DNA of 19,316 nucleotides from JADJPL01 sp964607915 (GTDB lineage: Bacteria; Bacteroidota; Bacteroidia; Chitinophagales; Saprospiraceae): the NCBI GenBank assembly GCA_964607915.1, contig CAZSMU010000070.1, forward strand, positions 1 through 19,316, written 5' to 3'. Made by a program: the position numbers and the translations under genes. Of this stretch, positions 1 to 7,664 are shown piece by piece; positions within the stretch are counted from its first letter, which is position 1; each line of letters begins with the position of its first letter. The notes below the pieces were generated by a model, which saw nothing but the letters and a program-made list of their open reading frames with translations, searched no databases and was not told the DNA's origin.

Positions 1-891
1 GGGGATTTGGAGAAGGCGGTAGGTATTCTGGACACGGCGTACGGGTTGCTGGGCCGTCGCCTGGATGCTGGGGGCATAAAAGACCGGGTTGGCCTTCGGG
101 GGGCATTGCGCGTGTTGGACGGTGAGCGGACTTCTTTTTTGGAATCGCGCTACTATCCGAAGATGGTGGCGATAAAAGGAGGGGCTTTCAACATGGGGAG
201 TGCGAATGGGGAAGATGATGAAAAGCCCGTTCGCGAAGTGGTGGTATCGGATTTCAGGATGTCGGAGACGGAGGTGACGTGGTGGCAGTACGGGCTCTAC
301 GTGGCAGCGCGCAAGGGGGAAGTGGACATGCCGGAAGCACCGGGCTGGGGGATAGCCGGCGACAACCCGGTGGTGAACGTATCGTGGTACGATGCCATCG
401 AATACACGAACTGGCTGAGCGGGCAAATGGGGTTGGAAAAGGCATATCCGGAAACGGGGAAAAACACTTCCTGGCCTGGTCCGGGAGGCGCGGGCTACCG
501 CCTGCCGACGGAGGCGGAGTGGGAGTACGCGGCGCGCGGGGGTGAACAGCAAAAGTACGCCGGGACGGACGAGGAAGGGGCTCTGGGGGATTATGCGTGG
601 TATGATAATAACAGCGGTGGCCGTACACGCCCGGTGCGGATCAAAGAAGTAAATCCATTTGGGCTGTACGATATGAGTGGGAACGTGTGGGAGTGGTGCT
701 GGGATTGGTACGGAGAGTATGAGGCTGAAGCGCAAAAGGATCCTATCGGTCCATCTTCGGGCGTTACCCGGGTGCTCCGGGGCGGTAGCTGGGACTACGG
801 CTCCAGGAGCTGCCGGGTCTCGGACCGGAGCTACGACGGCCCGTCGAGCGGGGACACCGACTACGGGTTCCGGGTCGCCCGCCAGTTTTGA
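1..891 (+). CDS. FGE-sulfatase/SUMF1-domain protein with C-type-lectin fold, probable DGR target (5' partial)
   Basis: The frame is open to the left edge, so the N-terminus is probably missing; a TTG at 7 could serve as a start but nothing supports it. About 294 residues (numbered from that TTG) are visible. The FGE-sulfatase domain begins at MVAIKGGAFNMGS (53-65) and continues through the family signatures VNVSWYDAIEYTNWLS (123-138), YRLPTEAEWEYAARGG (164-179), NPFGLYDMSGNVWEWC (216-231) and the terminal RVLRGGSW...GFRVAR. True formylglycine-generating enzymes carry a pair of Cys in the GGS region; only one Cys (269) remains here, so catalysis is unlikely and a ligand-binding or display role is the better guess. 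The last 25-30 residues have the composition of a DGR variable region (separate entry). It is followed by a long intergenic stretch and faces the carboxypeptidase gene. The domain call is firm; the biological role is inferred. Confidence 0.9.
   Translation, partial: GDLEKAVGILDTAYGLLGRRLDAGGIKDRVGLRGALRVLDGERTSFLESRYYPKMVAIKGGAFNMGSANGEDDEKPVREVVVSDFRMSETEVTWWQYGLYVAARKGEVDMPEAPGWGIAGDNPVVNVSWYDAIEYTNWLSGQMGLEKAYPETGKNTSWPGPGGAGYRLPTEAEWEYAARGGEQQKYAGTDEEGALGDYAWYDNNSGGRTRPVRIKEVNPFGLYDMSGNVWEWCWDWYGEYEAEAQKDPIGPSSGVTRVLRGGSWDYGSRSCRVSDRSYDGPSSGDTDYGFRVARQF
793..882 (+). other. Candidate DGR variable region (VR) with IMH-like end
   Basis: Within codons 793-864, twelve positions read GAC, TAC, GGC, TCC, AGC or ACC. 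All of these are one or two substitutions away from AAC, and all changes fall in the first two bases. The intervening codons (TGC, CGG, GTC, TCG, CCG, GGG, CGG) contain no adenine. This is the pattern left by adenine-specific mutagenic retrohoming from a template rich in AAC codons. The following 18 bases at 865-882 contain only one A-free run of G, C and T and encode GFRVAR, which fits the invariant initiation-of-mutagenic-homing segment at the 3' end of known VRs. No matching template repeat, reverse transcriptase or accessory gene lies in this window. The call rests on composition and on the known use of FGE-like proteins as DGR targets. Confidence 0.7.
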
Positions 892-1120
892 GGCAGGTCA
901 TGTTGTGTGTGAGCAAAGGGCAAGTCAGGGTGGATGGGAGCGACGTGCGCGCGACATGCAAGCGTGCGCAGCGGAGCAGGCGCACGGCGCGGCATGGAGG
1001 GCGCACGGAGCGGGGGCTTTTGACCCCTCGATGATCCCCCTCGCAACAAGTCTATTGTCAATTCCGAAAAATTGGTATCTAGGTTACCCTTTTAGGCTTA
1101 GGCCGTATGCTGACGGATTC
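892..1120. other. Non-coding stretch after the FGE-like gene
   Basis: About 230 bases separate the FGE-like stop codon from the terminator hairpin. The segment 950-1020 is very GC-rich and holds two partial direct repeats built on GGCGCACGG (979-987 and 1000-1008). The segment from 1021 on is AT-richer and contains a copy of the dispersed 20-bp motif at 1034-1053. A frame running through 677-1132 is open, but it is the shadow of the FGE frame and shows no family resemblance. No template repeat of a DGR was recognised here. Confidence 0.5.
1034..1053 (+). repeat. Dispersed 20-bp motif, copy A
   Basis: Reads ATCCCCCTCGCAACAAGTCT. It differs at one position from copy B at 16919-16938 and at two from copy D at 8645-8664. 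It lies between convergent genes (FGE-like and M14 peptidase), upstream of the shared hairpin. Confidence 0.7.
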
Positions 1121-1185
1121 GGGGTTATGTAAAAAGCCCTCATTGCTGCCCGAAGGGCTGCTATGAGGGCTTTTTGCACAACCCC
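1121..1185. terminator. Bidirectional hairpin terminator between FGE-like and M14 genes
   Basis: A 13-bp perfect stem pairs 1131-1143 (AAAAAGCCCTCAT) with 1163-1175 (ATGAGGGCTTTTT). This gives a U-tract on either strand. Inside it a small GCCC-GAA-GGGC hairpin forms, and outside it GGGGTT (1121-1126) can pair with AACCCC (1180-1185), extending the stem imperfectly. The outer arm just reaches the TAG stop of the carboxypeptidase gene. It can serve both convergent genes. Confidence 0.85.
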
Positions 1186-2699
1186 TAATTCCCCCGCACC
1201 CCTTTTGCGACTTGCGCTTTGATTTCTTCCGGGCCTTTGCGGAGGTCGAAGAGGGAGCCATTGACTACGACGTAGTGGGTTTCCCCGTTCTTTTGCAGCA
1301 GCAGGGAGGGATTTTGCCCTAATCGGACGGCGTTGCCGTTGTTGCCGGGCTTGACGATGCGCACGGGCAGGCTGCTGAGGTCCGGGCCGAGTTCAAAGGA
1401 GCTGACGGGGATATCGGTTATCCCCTGGCGCAGGAGGCTGTGGATATCCAGTTTGCTCAATTCCTGCACGTTGGGCAGTACGCTGGAGTAGGCTTTCCCG
1501 GGTACTGCCCGGTAGCCGGCGAGCGGGTAGTCGTCGTATGCGTGGTGTACCGACATATCGCCCAGGTCCACGATAGAGCTGCGGTAGTAGAAGGAACGGG
1601 CGTTGTTGGTATTGACCTCCTCGCGCCGGAACGCGAGATCTACCTTGTGCCAGCCGCCGTTGCGCTGTACCTCCACTTCCCGCAGGATGAGGTCGTGGAA
1701 GCCGTTGCTTTCGTTGAAGGGCAGCGCTTCGTACCAGGAGAAGTCGTACTGCGCGTAGCTCTGGTTGGCGATGGTTTCCAGAGCGGTGAGGATAGAGACG
1801 AAATTCAGACGGCGCAACTCCTGCTTTTCGGGATCCCCTTCCAGTCCACCGGATTCGATGAGGATGGTGCTGGTGCCCCACTTCTGGATGTTGTCTCCGA
1901 ATGCGCGGGGCTCGAACGTATCGTCGTAGCGCGCCACTTTGCCGGGGATGAACTCCTGCAGGGTGCGGTTCATGAAGCCGATCAGGCGCATGGCGTTGCC
2001 GCGCACGTCGTTGATTTCCTTTTCCACGTTGTACGCGGGCGCCAGGAAGGAGATGGAAGCGGTGTGCGGGTTCAGCCCCGCCGAATAATAGCGGTTCTGG
2101 TCGTGGAGGTTGAAGCCCCAGTCGGCGTTCAGGCTGTCGCGCATGTGCTTGAGCAGGCGGGCCTCCGGCGTCACGAGGCGGTCGGCATCCCGGTTGATGT
2201 CTATTTCCAGCAGGTTGCGCCGGGTGAAGCGCTCGGCGCCATCGGGGTTTAGCATGGGGATGAAGTGGATGCTGAGCTCTTTTTGCAGCAATTCGCGGAG
2301 CGGGTTCAGCTCGTCGTTCCGCTGCATGAAGTTGAACAGGTCGAGCAGGGCCATAGTCGCCGTGGACTCGTCGCCGTGCATCTGCGACCAGAGCAGCACC
2401 TGCACCGGGCCGGAACCGATTTTTACATGGTAAATGGGGCGTCCCTCCATGGATTTCCCCACGGCCTTCACCTCAAAGGGGGCCGGCAGGGCCTTCAGGA
2501 GCGGCTCCATGTCGGAGTGCTTGAACCGGCGGCTTTGGATGCTTTTTTCCCGGTACGTCCCGTGGTTTTTGTACAGGGGGTCGGCAAAAGCAGAAAGAGA
2601 CGGCAGGGCGGGTGCCTGCGCACAGGAATACAGGGTCATGCCCATCAAAAAGAGAAATGGGCCAAAGGTGAAAACAAGGGAACTGAAAAACTGCTGCAT
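1185..2699 (-). CDS. M14-family zinc carboxypeptidase, secreted or lipoprotein
   Basis: A 504-aa protein with the full M14 (carboxypeptidase A-like) active site. The zinc ligands are the HGDE motif (H108, E111) and H199 in NLHDQ; NPDG (151-154) and NRD (169-171) lie in the substrate pocket; the catalytic glutamate is E282 in ILIESGG. About 160 further residues follow the catalytic domain, as in many Bacteroidota M14 proteins, with an unassigned beta-rich character. The N-terminus is hydrophobic (residues 8-24) and ends LYSC26, a weak lipobox, so the mature protein is probably an outer-membrane lipoprotein or periplasmic. Start choice: the ATG at 2699 gives the complete signal sequence; internal Met19 or Met21 would destroy it. 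It stands alone, divergent from the M16 gene, and ends in the hairpin at 1121-1185. The substrate (peptides or cell-wall fragments) cannot be told from sequence. Confidence 0.93.
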   Translation of the reverse strand: MQQFFSSLVFTFGPFLFLMGMTLYSCAQAPALPSLSAFADPLYKNHGTYREKSIQSRRFKHSDMEPLLKALPAPFEVKAVGKSMEGRPIYHVKIGSGPVQVLLWSQMHGDESTATMALLDLFNFMQRNDELNPLRELLQKELSIHFIPMLNPDGAERFTRRNLLEIDINRDADRLVTPEARLLKHMRDSLNADWGFNLHDQNRYYSAGLNPHTASISFLAPAYNVEKEINDVRGNAMRLIGFMNRTLQEFIPGKVARYDDTFEPRAFGDNIQKWGTSTILIESGGLEGDPEKQELRRLNFVSILTALETIANQSYAQYDFSWYEALPFNESNGFHDLILREVEVQRNGGWHKVDLAFRREEVNTNNARSFYYRSSIVDLGDMSVHHAYDDYPLAGYRAVPGKAYSSVLPNVQELSKLDIHSLLRQGITDIPVSSFELGPDLSSLPVRIVKPGNNGNAVRLGQNPSLLLQKNGETHYVVVNGSLFDLRKGPEEIKAQVAKGVRGN

Positions 2700-2880
2700 G
2701 GCTGAAACTATTTTTGCAGTAATGCTAAAAAAAGTTTTTCACAGTACCAAAAGACGAGCGCCACAAGGGACATAAGAATGCGAAAATCAGCTTTTAAAAA
2801 AATCCGCTCAACTTCAATGCCCGCAAATTTGTATTAAGGGCTAGCGATTTCTTCGCAACAAGTCCCATAAATTTCCATAC
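2700..2880. promoter_or_regulatory. Divergent intergenic region between M14 and M16 genes
   Basis: This 181-base AT-rich spacer must carry both promoters. On the + strand, TAAATTTC at 2868-2875 is a one-mismatch match to the Bacteroidota -7 box TAnnTTTG, five bases before the M16 ATG. TATTTTTG at 2709-2716 is an exact match but lies about 165 bases upstream. A degenerate copy of the dispersed motif lies at 2847-2864. No small gene or RNA was recognised. Confidence 0.4.
2847..2864 (+). repeat. Dispersed motif, copy C (degenerate)
   Basis: Shares the exact 12-mer TCGCAACAAGTC (2853-2864) with copies A and B, preceded by ATTTCT instead of ATYCCCC. It ends 16 bases before the M16 peptidase ATG, overlapping where a promoter would lie. 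Confidence 0.5.
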
Positions 2881-5730
2881 ATGGTCCATACCGCACAACC
2901 TTATGTCAGCATCCCCGGCGACCCCCTGCAGGCGCGGATATACACCCTCTCCAACGGGTTTCGCCTCTTTTTGAGCGTGAACAAAAAAGAACCGCGCGTA
3001 TATACGCACATCGTCGTGCGCGCCGGCTCCAAGCAAGACCCTGCGGATACTACCGGCCTGGCGCACTACATGGAGCACATGCTGTTCAAAGGGACCAGCC
3101 GCATAGGGGCGGTGGACTGGGAGCAGGAGAAAATCCTGCTCGAAAAAATCGCCCAATGCTACGAAGCGCATCGCCACGCCAAAGACGAGGCCGAGCGTCG
3201 GCGCATCTATGCGGAGATTGACCGCCTTTCCTTCGAGGCAGCCCGTCTGGTAGCCCCCAGCGAGTACGACAAACTGGCCGGCGCCATCGGCGCTAAAGCT
3301 ACCAATGCCTACACCTGGGTCGAGCAGACGGTGTATATCAACGATATCCCCTCCAACGAAATCGAACGCTGGATGCGCCTGGAATCGGAGCGCTTCCGCA
3401 TGATGGCCCTCCGCTTGTTCCATACGGAACTCGAAACGGTGTACGAGGAGTTCAACATCAACCAGGACCGCGATTTCCGCAAGGTGAACAGCGCCCTGTA
3501 CGAAGCGCTGTTCCCCAGCCACCCCTACGGCACCCAGACGACGATGGGGCGGCCGGAACACCTGCGCAACCCTTCAATGGTGAATATCCAGCGGTTCTTC
3601 GAATCCTACTACGTGCCCGGCAATATGGCCCTCATCCTGTCGGGCGATTTTGAACCCGAAGAGGTCGTGGCGTGGGCGGAAACGTACTTCGGCAGCTTCG
3701 AACCCAGGCCCGTGCCGCCTTTCGAGTTCGAACAGCAATCCCCCGTACCGGGGCCGATCAGGCGCGAGGTGGTGGGAAAAGAAGCCCCTTACCTCATGAT
3801 GGGCTGGCGCCTGGGCAACAGCCAAAGCGAAGACCCCTTCCTGGGGATACTGGCCCAACACCTCCTCTATAACCAACAGGCCGGCCTGCTCGACCTCGAA
3901 CTCAACCAACGCCAACTGGTGCTGGAGTCAGAAGCCTGGATATGGATACACGAAGACTATTCCGCGTTCGGCCTCTATGCTAAACCGCGCGAAGGCCAAA
4001 CCCTGGAAGAAGTGGAAGCCCTCCTCCTCCAGGTCCTGCAGCGGCTCCGGGATGGGGACTTCCCCGACTGGCTGGTGGAGGCGGTCGTCAAAGACTTTAA
4101 ACTGGGCGAAATCAAAGCGGCAGAGTCCAACGAGTCCCGCGTACAGATGATGGCCTCGGCCTTCATCCTCGGGATAGACTGGGCCCGCATGGCCGCCCGC
4201 CTGAACTGGATGGAACAGGTCAGCAAAGAAAAAATCACGGAGTTTGCCCGCCACAACTTCCGGGAAGATAACTTCGTGGCCGTCTTTAAGCGCCAGGGCG
4301 AAGATACCGGAGTCCTCAAAGTGGAAAAACCACCCATCACCCCCGTCGAACTGCAGCGCGAGGCCATGTCGGAGTTCGCCCGCGATTTTTACCGCCTCCC
4401 CACCCGCCAACTGGAACCGGCTTTCGTGGATTTTGACTCCGCTATAGAAAAAATACCCCTCGCCGACGGACTTCACCTGGATTATGTCCACAACCCGTCG
4501 AATGCGCTGTTCCGAATGGACTATATTTTTGACGCAGGCAAAAACAGCGATCCCCTCCTGGCCCTGGCCCTGCAGTACCTGCCCTATCTGGGCGCCGGCA
4601 GCTACAGCCCCGCCGACCTGCAAACCCGGTTCTTCCGGCTCGGCCTGTCGCTCGACGTGGTGTGCAAAGAGGAGCGCTCCTACTTGTCTGTCTCCGGACT
4701 GGAAGAATCCTTCGAAGCAGGACTGGAACTCATCGAGTATATCCTGGCCAACGTCCGCGCCGATGAAGCGGTCTGGCAAAACCTGGTCTCCGATATCCTG
4801 ACGCAGCGCGAAAATGCCAAGAGCGACCGCAGCGTAATCCTGCGCCAGGCTATGGCCAGTTACGCCAAGCACGGCCCACAGTCGCCGTTCACATTCCGCC
4901 TGAGCGCGGAGGCTCTCAAGGATTTAAACCCGGAAACGCTCGCCGACCTGGTGCGCAAACTAGCCGATTCGCCGCGCTCCATCCATTACTACGGTCAGAA
5001 AAAGGCTTCCGAAGTGGTGAAGTACTTGCAGCGCTACCCACACGCCCCCCGCTACCCCCTGCCCCCGCTCAAAGCCTTCCCCGAACTGGACACAGCAAGC
5101 AACCGGGTCTTGTTTGTGGACTTTCCCATCGTGCAGGCCGATGTGCTGCTGGTGTCCAAGGGCACTCCGTACTTCAACCTGGCAGAACACCTGATGCGGG
5201 ATCTCTACAACGACTACTTCGGCTATGGCCTCTCTTCCATCGTCTTTCAGGAAATACGGGAATCCAAAGCCCTGGCCTATTCTACCTACGCGTTTTACAG
5301 CTCGCCCCGCCGCCAGCACCTGGCCCACTATCTGCAGGCTTATGTGGGTACCCAGCCCGATAAGCTGCGCGAGGCCATCCCCGCCATGCGGGATATCCTT
5401 CAAAATATGCCGGTAGATGAGCGCCAAATTGAACAGGCCCGACTGGCCATCCTCAAAAAAATAGAGACGGAGCGCATGGCCCCCTCCGAAATCTATTGGA
5501 CCTGGCGCGCCAACAAGGACCTCGGCCATCCGCGCGACCTGCGCAGAGACCTGTACGAGCGCATGCGCGATGCTTCCGTCCAGGATTTGCTGGACTTCCA
5601 GGAGCGCTACGTGAAAAACAGGGGCTATACCTTCCTCGTCCTGGGCGACCAGCGCTCGGTGGACTTGTCCTACCTGGAATCCTTCGGTCCGCTGACCCAG
5701 CTCTCCCTGGAGAACGTGTTTGGCTATTGA
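2881..5730 (+). CDS. M16-family (pitrilysin/insulinase-like) zinc metallopeptidase
   Basis: A 949-aa protein with the inverted zinc motif HYMEH (H62, E65, H66) and the downstream glutamates in ELETVYEE (E183, E190) that complete the M16 metal site. The distance between them is longer than usual because a charged helical insert (about 80-130) intervenes. The order is an active N-terminal M16 domain, the first M16C domain (about 210-400), then an inactive second pair of M16-like domains to the C-terminus, as in full-length two-half M16 peptidases of 900-1000 aa. No signal peptide is seen, so a cytoplasmic or leaderless location is likely. Family members degrade small peptides or cleaved presequences; the substrate here is unknown. 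Its TGA shares a base with the ATG of the next gene, so the two are very probably co-transcribed and translationally coupled. Confidence 0.95.
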   Translation: MVHTAQPYVSIPGDPLQARIYTLSNGFRLFLSVNKKEPRVYTHIVVRAGSKQDPADTTGLAHYMEHMLFKGTSRIGAVDWEQEKILLEKIAQCYEAHRHAKDEAERRRIYAEIDRLSFEAARLVAPSEYDKLAGAIGAKATNAYTWVEQTVYINDIPSNEIERWMRLESERFRMMALRLFHTELETVYEEFNINQDRDFRKVNSALYEALFPSHPYGTQTTMGRPEHLRNPSMVNIQRFFESYYVPGNMALILSGDFEPEEVVAWAETYFGSFEPRPVPPFEFEQQSPVPGPIRREVVGKEAPYLMMGWRLGNSQSEDPFLGILAQHLLYNQQAGLLDLELNQRQLVLESEAWIWIHEDYSAFGLYAKPREGQTLEEVEALLLQVLQRLRDGDFPDWLVEAVVKDFKLGEIKAAESNESRVQMMASAFILGIDWARMAARLNWMEQVSKEKITEFARHNFREDNFVAVFKRQGEDTGVLKVEKPPITPVELQREAMSEFARDFYRLPTRQLEPAFVDFDSAIEKIPLADGLHLDYVHNPSNALFRMDYIFDAGKNSDPLLALALQYLPYLGAGSYSPADLQTRFFRLGLSLDVVCKEERSYLSVSGLEESFEAGLELIEYILANVRADEAVWQNLVSDILTQRENAKSDRSVILRQAMASYAKHGPQSPFTFRLSAEALKDLNPETLADLVRKLADSPRSIHYYGQKKASEVVKYLQRYPHAPRYPLPPLKAFPELDTASNRVLFVDFPIVQADVLLVSKGTPYFNLAEHLMRDLYNDYFGYGLSSIVFQEIRESKALAYSTYAFYSSPRRQHLAHYLQAYVGTQPDKLREAIPAMRDILQNMPVDERQIEQARLAILKKIETERMAPSEIYWTWRANKDLGHPRDLRRDLYERMRDASVQDLLDFQERYVKNRGYTFLVLGDQRSVDLSYLESFGPLTQLSLENVFGY

Positions 5731-6656
5731 TGGATGCCTGGGAATATCTGCGCAACAGCCCGCCCAGCCCAGTCCAGGAACTCGGGGAGCCTATGCTCGC
5801 GGAAAAAGGCGTCCGGGTATTCGTCAAGCGCGACGATCTGCTGGCCCTGCCCGTCGAGCCGGACGACCACGCCTTCTGCGGTAACAAGTGGCGGAAAATG
5901 AAATACAACCTCCTGACAGCCCGTGAACAGGGCTTCCGGACCTTGTGTACTTTCGGTGGGGCTTTTTCCAACCATATCGCGGCTTGTGCGGCCGCCGGCC
6001 CCTTGTTTGGCTTCCAAACCATCGGCGTTATCCGGGGGGAAGAATGCCTGCCGCTCAACCCTACGCTCGCGTTCGCCCGCCGCTGTGGCATGGCCCTGCA
6101 CTTCATGGACCGCTCCACATTCCGCGAAAAAGCGGCGCTGGATATTACACAATGGACGCAATCTGACCGGGATGCGACGTATGTGCTGCCGGAGGGCGGT
6201 TCAAACGCTCTGGCCCTGCAGGGTTGCCGTGAACTCGCCCTGGAACTCGCCGCCCAGTGCGCTCCGGATGTTTGCTGTGCTCCCTGTGGCACAGGCGCCA
6301 CCCTTGCAGGCTTGATTCAAGGCTTTCAAAATGAAGTACAGGTTTTGGGAATCAGTGTATTGAAAGGTATGTTTATGAAAAAAAGCGTAGCTGCCTTCCT
6401 GCCTGAGGAAGAGGATTCCCCTCGACCCTGGGACGTAGTGGCCGATTACCACTTTGGCGGCTACGCGCGCTATACGCCGGAACTGGTGCACTTCATGCAG
6501 GCGTTTGAAGCCCGCCACGGTATCCCCCTCGACCAGGTCTATACCGGCAAGCTCTTCTTCGGCGTCTGGGACCTGATTCGGCGCGACCGCTTTCCCCGGG
6601 GGACGCGCTTGTGCGTCGTACATACGGGGGGCTTGCAGGGCAGGGTACGCGGGTGA
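5730..6656 (+). CDS. PLP-dependent ACC deaminase / D-cysteine desulfhydrase-like enzyme
   Basis: A 308-aa member of the fold-type II PLP family. CGNKWRKMKYN (50-60) holds the Schiff-base lysine K53; GGAFSNHIAA (76-85) and the glycine loop PCGTGATLAGL (185-195) bind the substrate carboxylate and the PLP phosphate. The length fits 1-aminocyclopropane-1-carboxylate deaminase/D-cysteine desulfhydrase (about 300-340 aa). Bacteroidota homologues are commonly annotated 'pyridoxal-phosphate dependent enzyme', and the true substrate may be a D-amino acid. Start choice: the ATG at 5730 overlaps the upstream TGA by one base (TGATG) and gives the natural N-terminus MDAWEYL; the open frame back to 5496 is a shadow of the M16 gene. 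Coupling to a peptidase suggests amino-acid catabolism after peptide breakdown, which is inference. Confidence 0.88.
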   Translation: MDAWEYLRNSPPSPVQELGEPMLAEKGVRVFVKRDDLLALPVEPDDHAFCGNKWRKMKYNLLTAREQGFRTLCTFGGAFSNHIAACAAAGPLFGFQTIGVIRGEECLPLNPTLAFARRCGMALHFMDRSTFREKAALDITQWTQSDRDATYVLPEGGSNALALQGCRELALELAAQCAPDVCCAPCGTGATLAGLIQGFQNEVQVLGISVLKGMFMKKSVAAFLPEEEDSPRPWDVVADYHFGGYARYTPELVHFMQAFEARHGIPLDQVYTGKLFFGVWDLIRRDRFPRGTRLCVVHTGGLQGRVRG

Positions 6657-6698
6657 GCGGAGGAGGGCCGCTACGGGCCCGGACACCCGCAGGAACCC

Positions 6699-6730
6699 TT
6701 TCCGGATTCCGGATTTGAGGCTTATCTTTG
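6699..6730 (+). promoter_or_regulatory. Bacteroidota-type promoter for the DUF3137 gene, near-leaderless
   Basis: TATCTTTG at 6723-6730 is an exact match to the -7 consensus TAnnTTTG. TTTC at 6699-6702, twenty bases upstream, approximates the -33 TTTG. The ATG at 6735 lies only four bases after the -7 box, so the transcript would start at or very near the start codon. Confidence 0.6.
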
Positions 6731-6734
6731 TCCC

Positions 6735-7661
6735 ATGAACCAGCAAGATCGCTTCAGGGTTTATTACAACCATACCATCCACCCGGAACTGGTGCGCATG
6801 GAACGCCTGCGCCTGCGCCTGCTGCGCCTGCTCGCCGGGTCGGCGCTGTTGCTTTTGGCCTTGTTGGCTTTCGAGTTCTACATCGGGGAATTTGTGGTTT
6901 TTGTAGCGTTTTCCATCCCGATTGTCCTGTACATTCTGTTTCTCCTGTACCGTGTGCGGCAATTTATACAGACGTTCAAGCCGAGGATTATGAACTTGAT
7001 CCTCGATTTTATCGGCGACTTCCCCAATATGGGCAAATTGCACTACGAGAGTGCCGGCTTCATCTCCAGGGATGAATTTGAAAAAAGCGGCCTGTTCCAC
7101 AGCGAAGCCCAGGTGTATCGGGGAGAAGACCGCATCCACGGACAGGTGGGGGAGATGGGCTTTGAATTGAGCGAACTGAGGGTCGAGGAATTTTCCGTGG
7201 TAGGGGCGGGGATGAGCCGCGTGTTCCGGGGTATTTTTCTCCATGCGGTCTTTGCGGAAGAAGCCGTCGGAAGGGTCGCCATCTGGCCGCGGCGGAGGCG
7301 TCAGTTCTGCAGCCGTGCCCTGAGGGAGTTCACCCGGGAGGGAGGAGTGAATGCCGACAAGGAAATCCTGAATGTAGAGTTCCGCGATATGTTTATGACG
7401 TACGCGACCAAAGCAACCCACGTGGTGGGAATACTGTCTGAGCCTATCCAGGAGGCAATTGTCCGGTACAGCCGGGCAACAGATAAGGATTTCTATTTGT
7501 CTTTTATAGGCGAGGAAATTTTTATCGCCGTGGATGAAGACCGCGATATCCTGGAGCCGCGCTTGTTCCGCTCCAACGTCCATTTCGAATTGGTAAGGGG
7601 CTATCTGAACGATATCCTCTTGTTGCTGAATATTATTGAGGATTTTGATAAAATGCATTGA
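6735..7661 (+). CDS. DUF3137 membrane protein
   Basis: A 308-aa protein with a charged N-terminus (FRVYYNHTIHPEL, then ERLRLRLLR), two transmembrane helices (about 33-49 and 53-72) and a large cytoplasmic domain. The features FISRDEFEKSGLF (109-121), YRGEDRIHGQVGEM and FELSELRVEE, followed by a variable C-terminal part, match DUF3137 (galanin-like) proteins, whose function is not known. It has its own promoter just upstream and is followed after 3 bases by the TraB/GumN gene, so a two-gene operon is likely. The family call is from pattern memory. Confidence 0.8.
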   Translation: MNQQDRFRVYYNHTIHPELVRMERLRLRLLRLLAGSALLLLALLAFEFYIGEFVVFVAFSIPIVLYILFLLYRVRQFIQTFKPRIMNLILDFIGDFPNMGKLHYESAGFISRDEFEKSGLFHSEAQVYRGEDRIHGQVGEMGFELSELRVEEFSVVGAGMSRVFRGIFLHAVFAEEAVGRVAIWPRRRRQFCSRALREFTREGGVNADKEILNVEFRDMFMTYATKATHVVGILSEPIQEAIVRYSRATDKDFYLSFIGEEIFIAVDEDRDILEPRLFRSNVHFELVRGYLNDILLLLNIIEDFDKMH

Positions 7662-7664
7662 ACA

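Noticed and set aside
892..1130. DGR template repeat or reverse transcriptase near the variable region
   Set aside because: No second copy of the A-free GFRVAR-coding end and no reverse transcriptase motif (such as YxDD) was found in any candidate protein of the window.
677..1132. 151-codon frame overlapping the FGE-like gene and the intergenic region
   Set aside because: The first half is a frame-shifted reading of the FGE domain and the rest is low-complexity Ala/Arg/Gly; I considered a DGR accessory protein and saw no support.
1440..2252. 270-codon plus-strand frame
   Set aside because: It is antisense to the M14 carboxypeptidase, which has a complete active site.
3928..4872. 314-codon minus-strand frame
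   Set aside because: Shadow of the M16 peptidase gene with no family signature.
6415..6535. Extra copies of the dispersed motif (CCCCTCG followed by ACC)
   Set aside because: Only 7-10 bases match, the CAACAAGTC half is missing, and they are inside a coding gene.
6657..6700. GGGCC/GGCCC hairpin as terminator after the PLP enzyme gene
   Set aside because: The stem is only 5 bp and there is no U-tract; it may be chance in GC-rich sequence.
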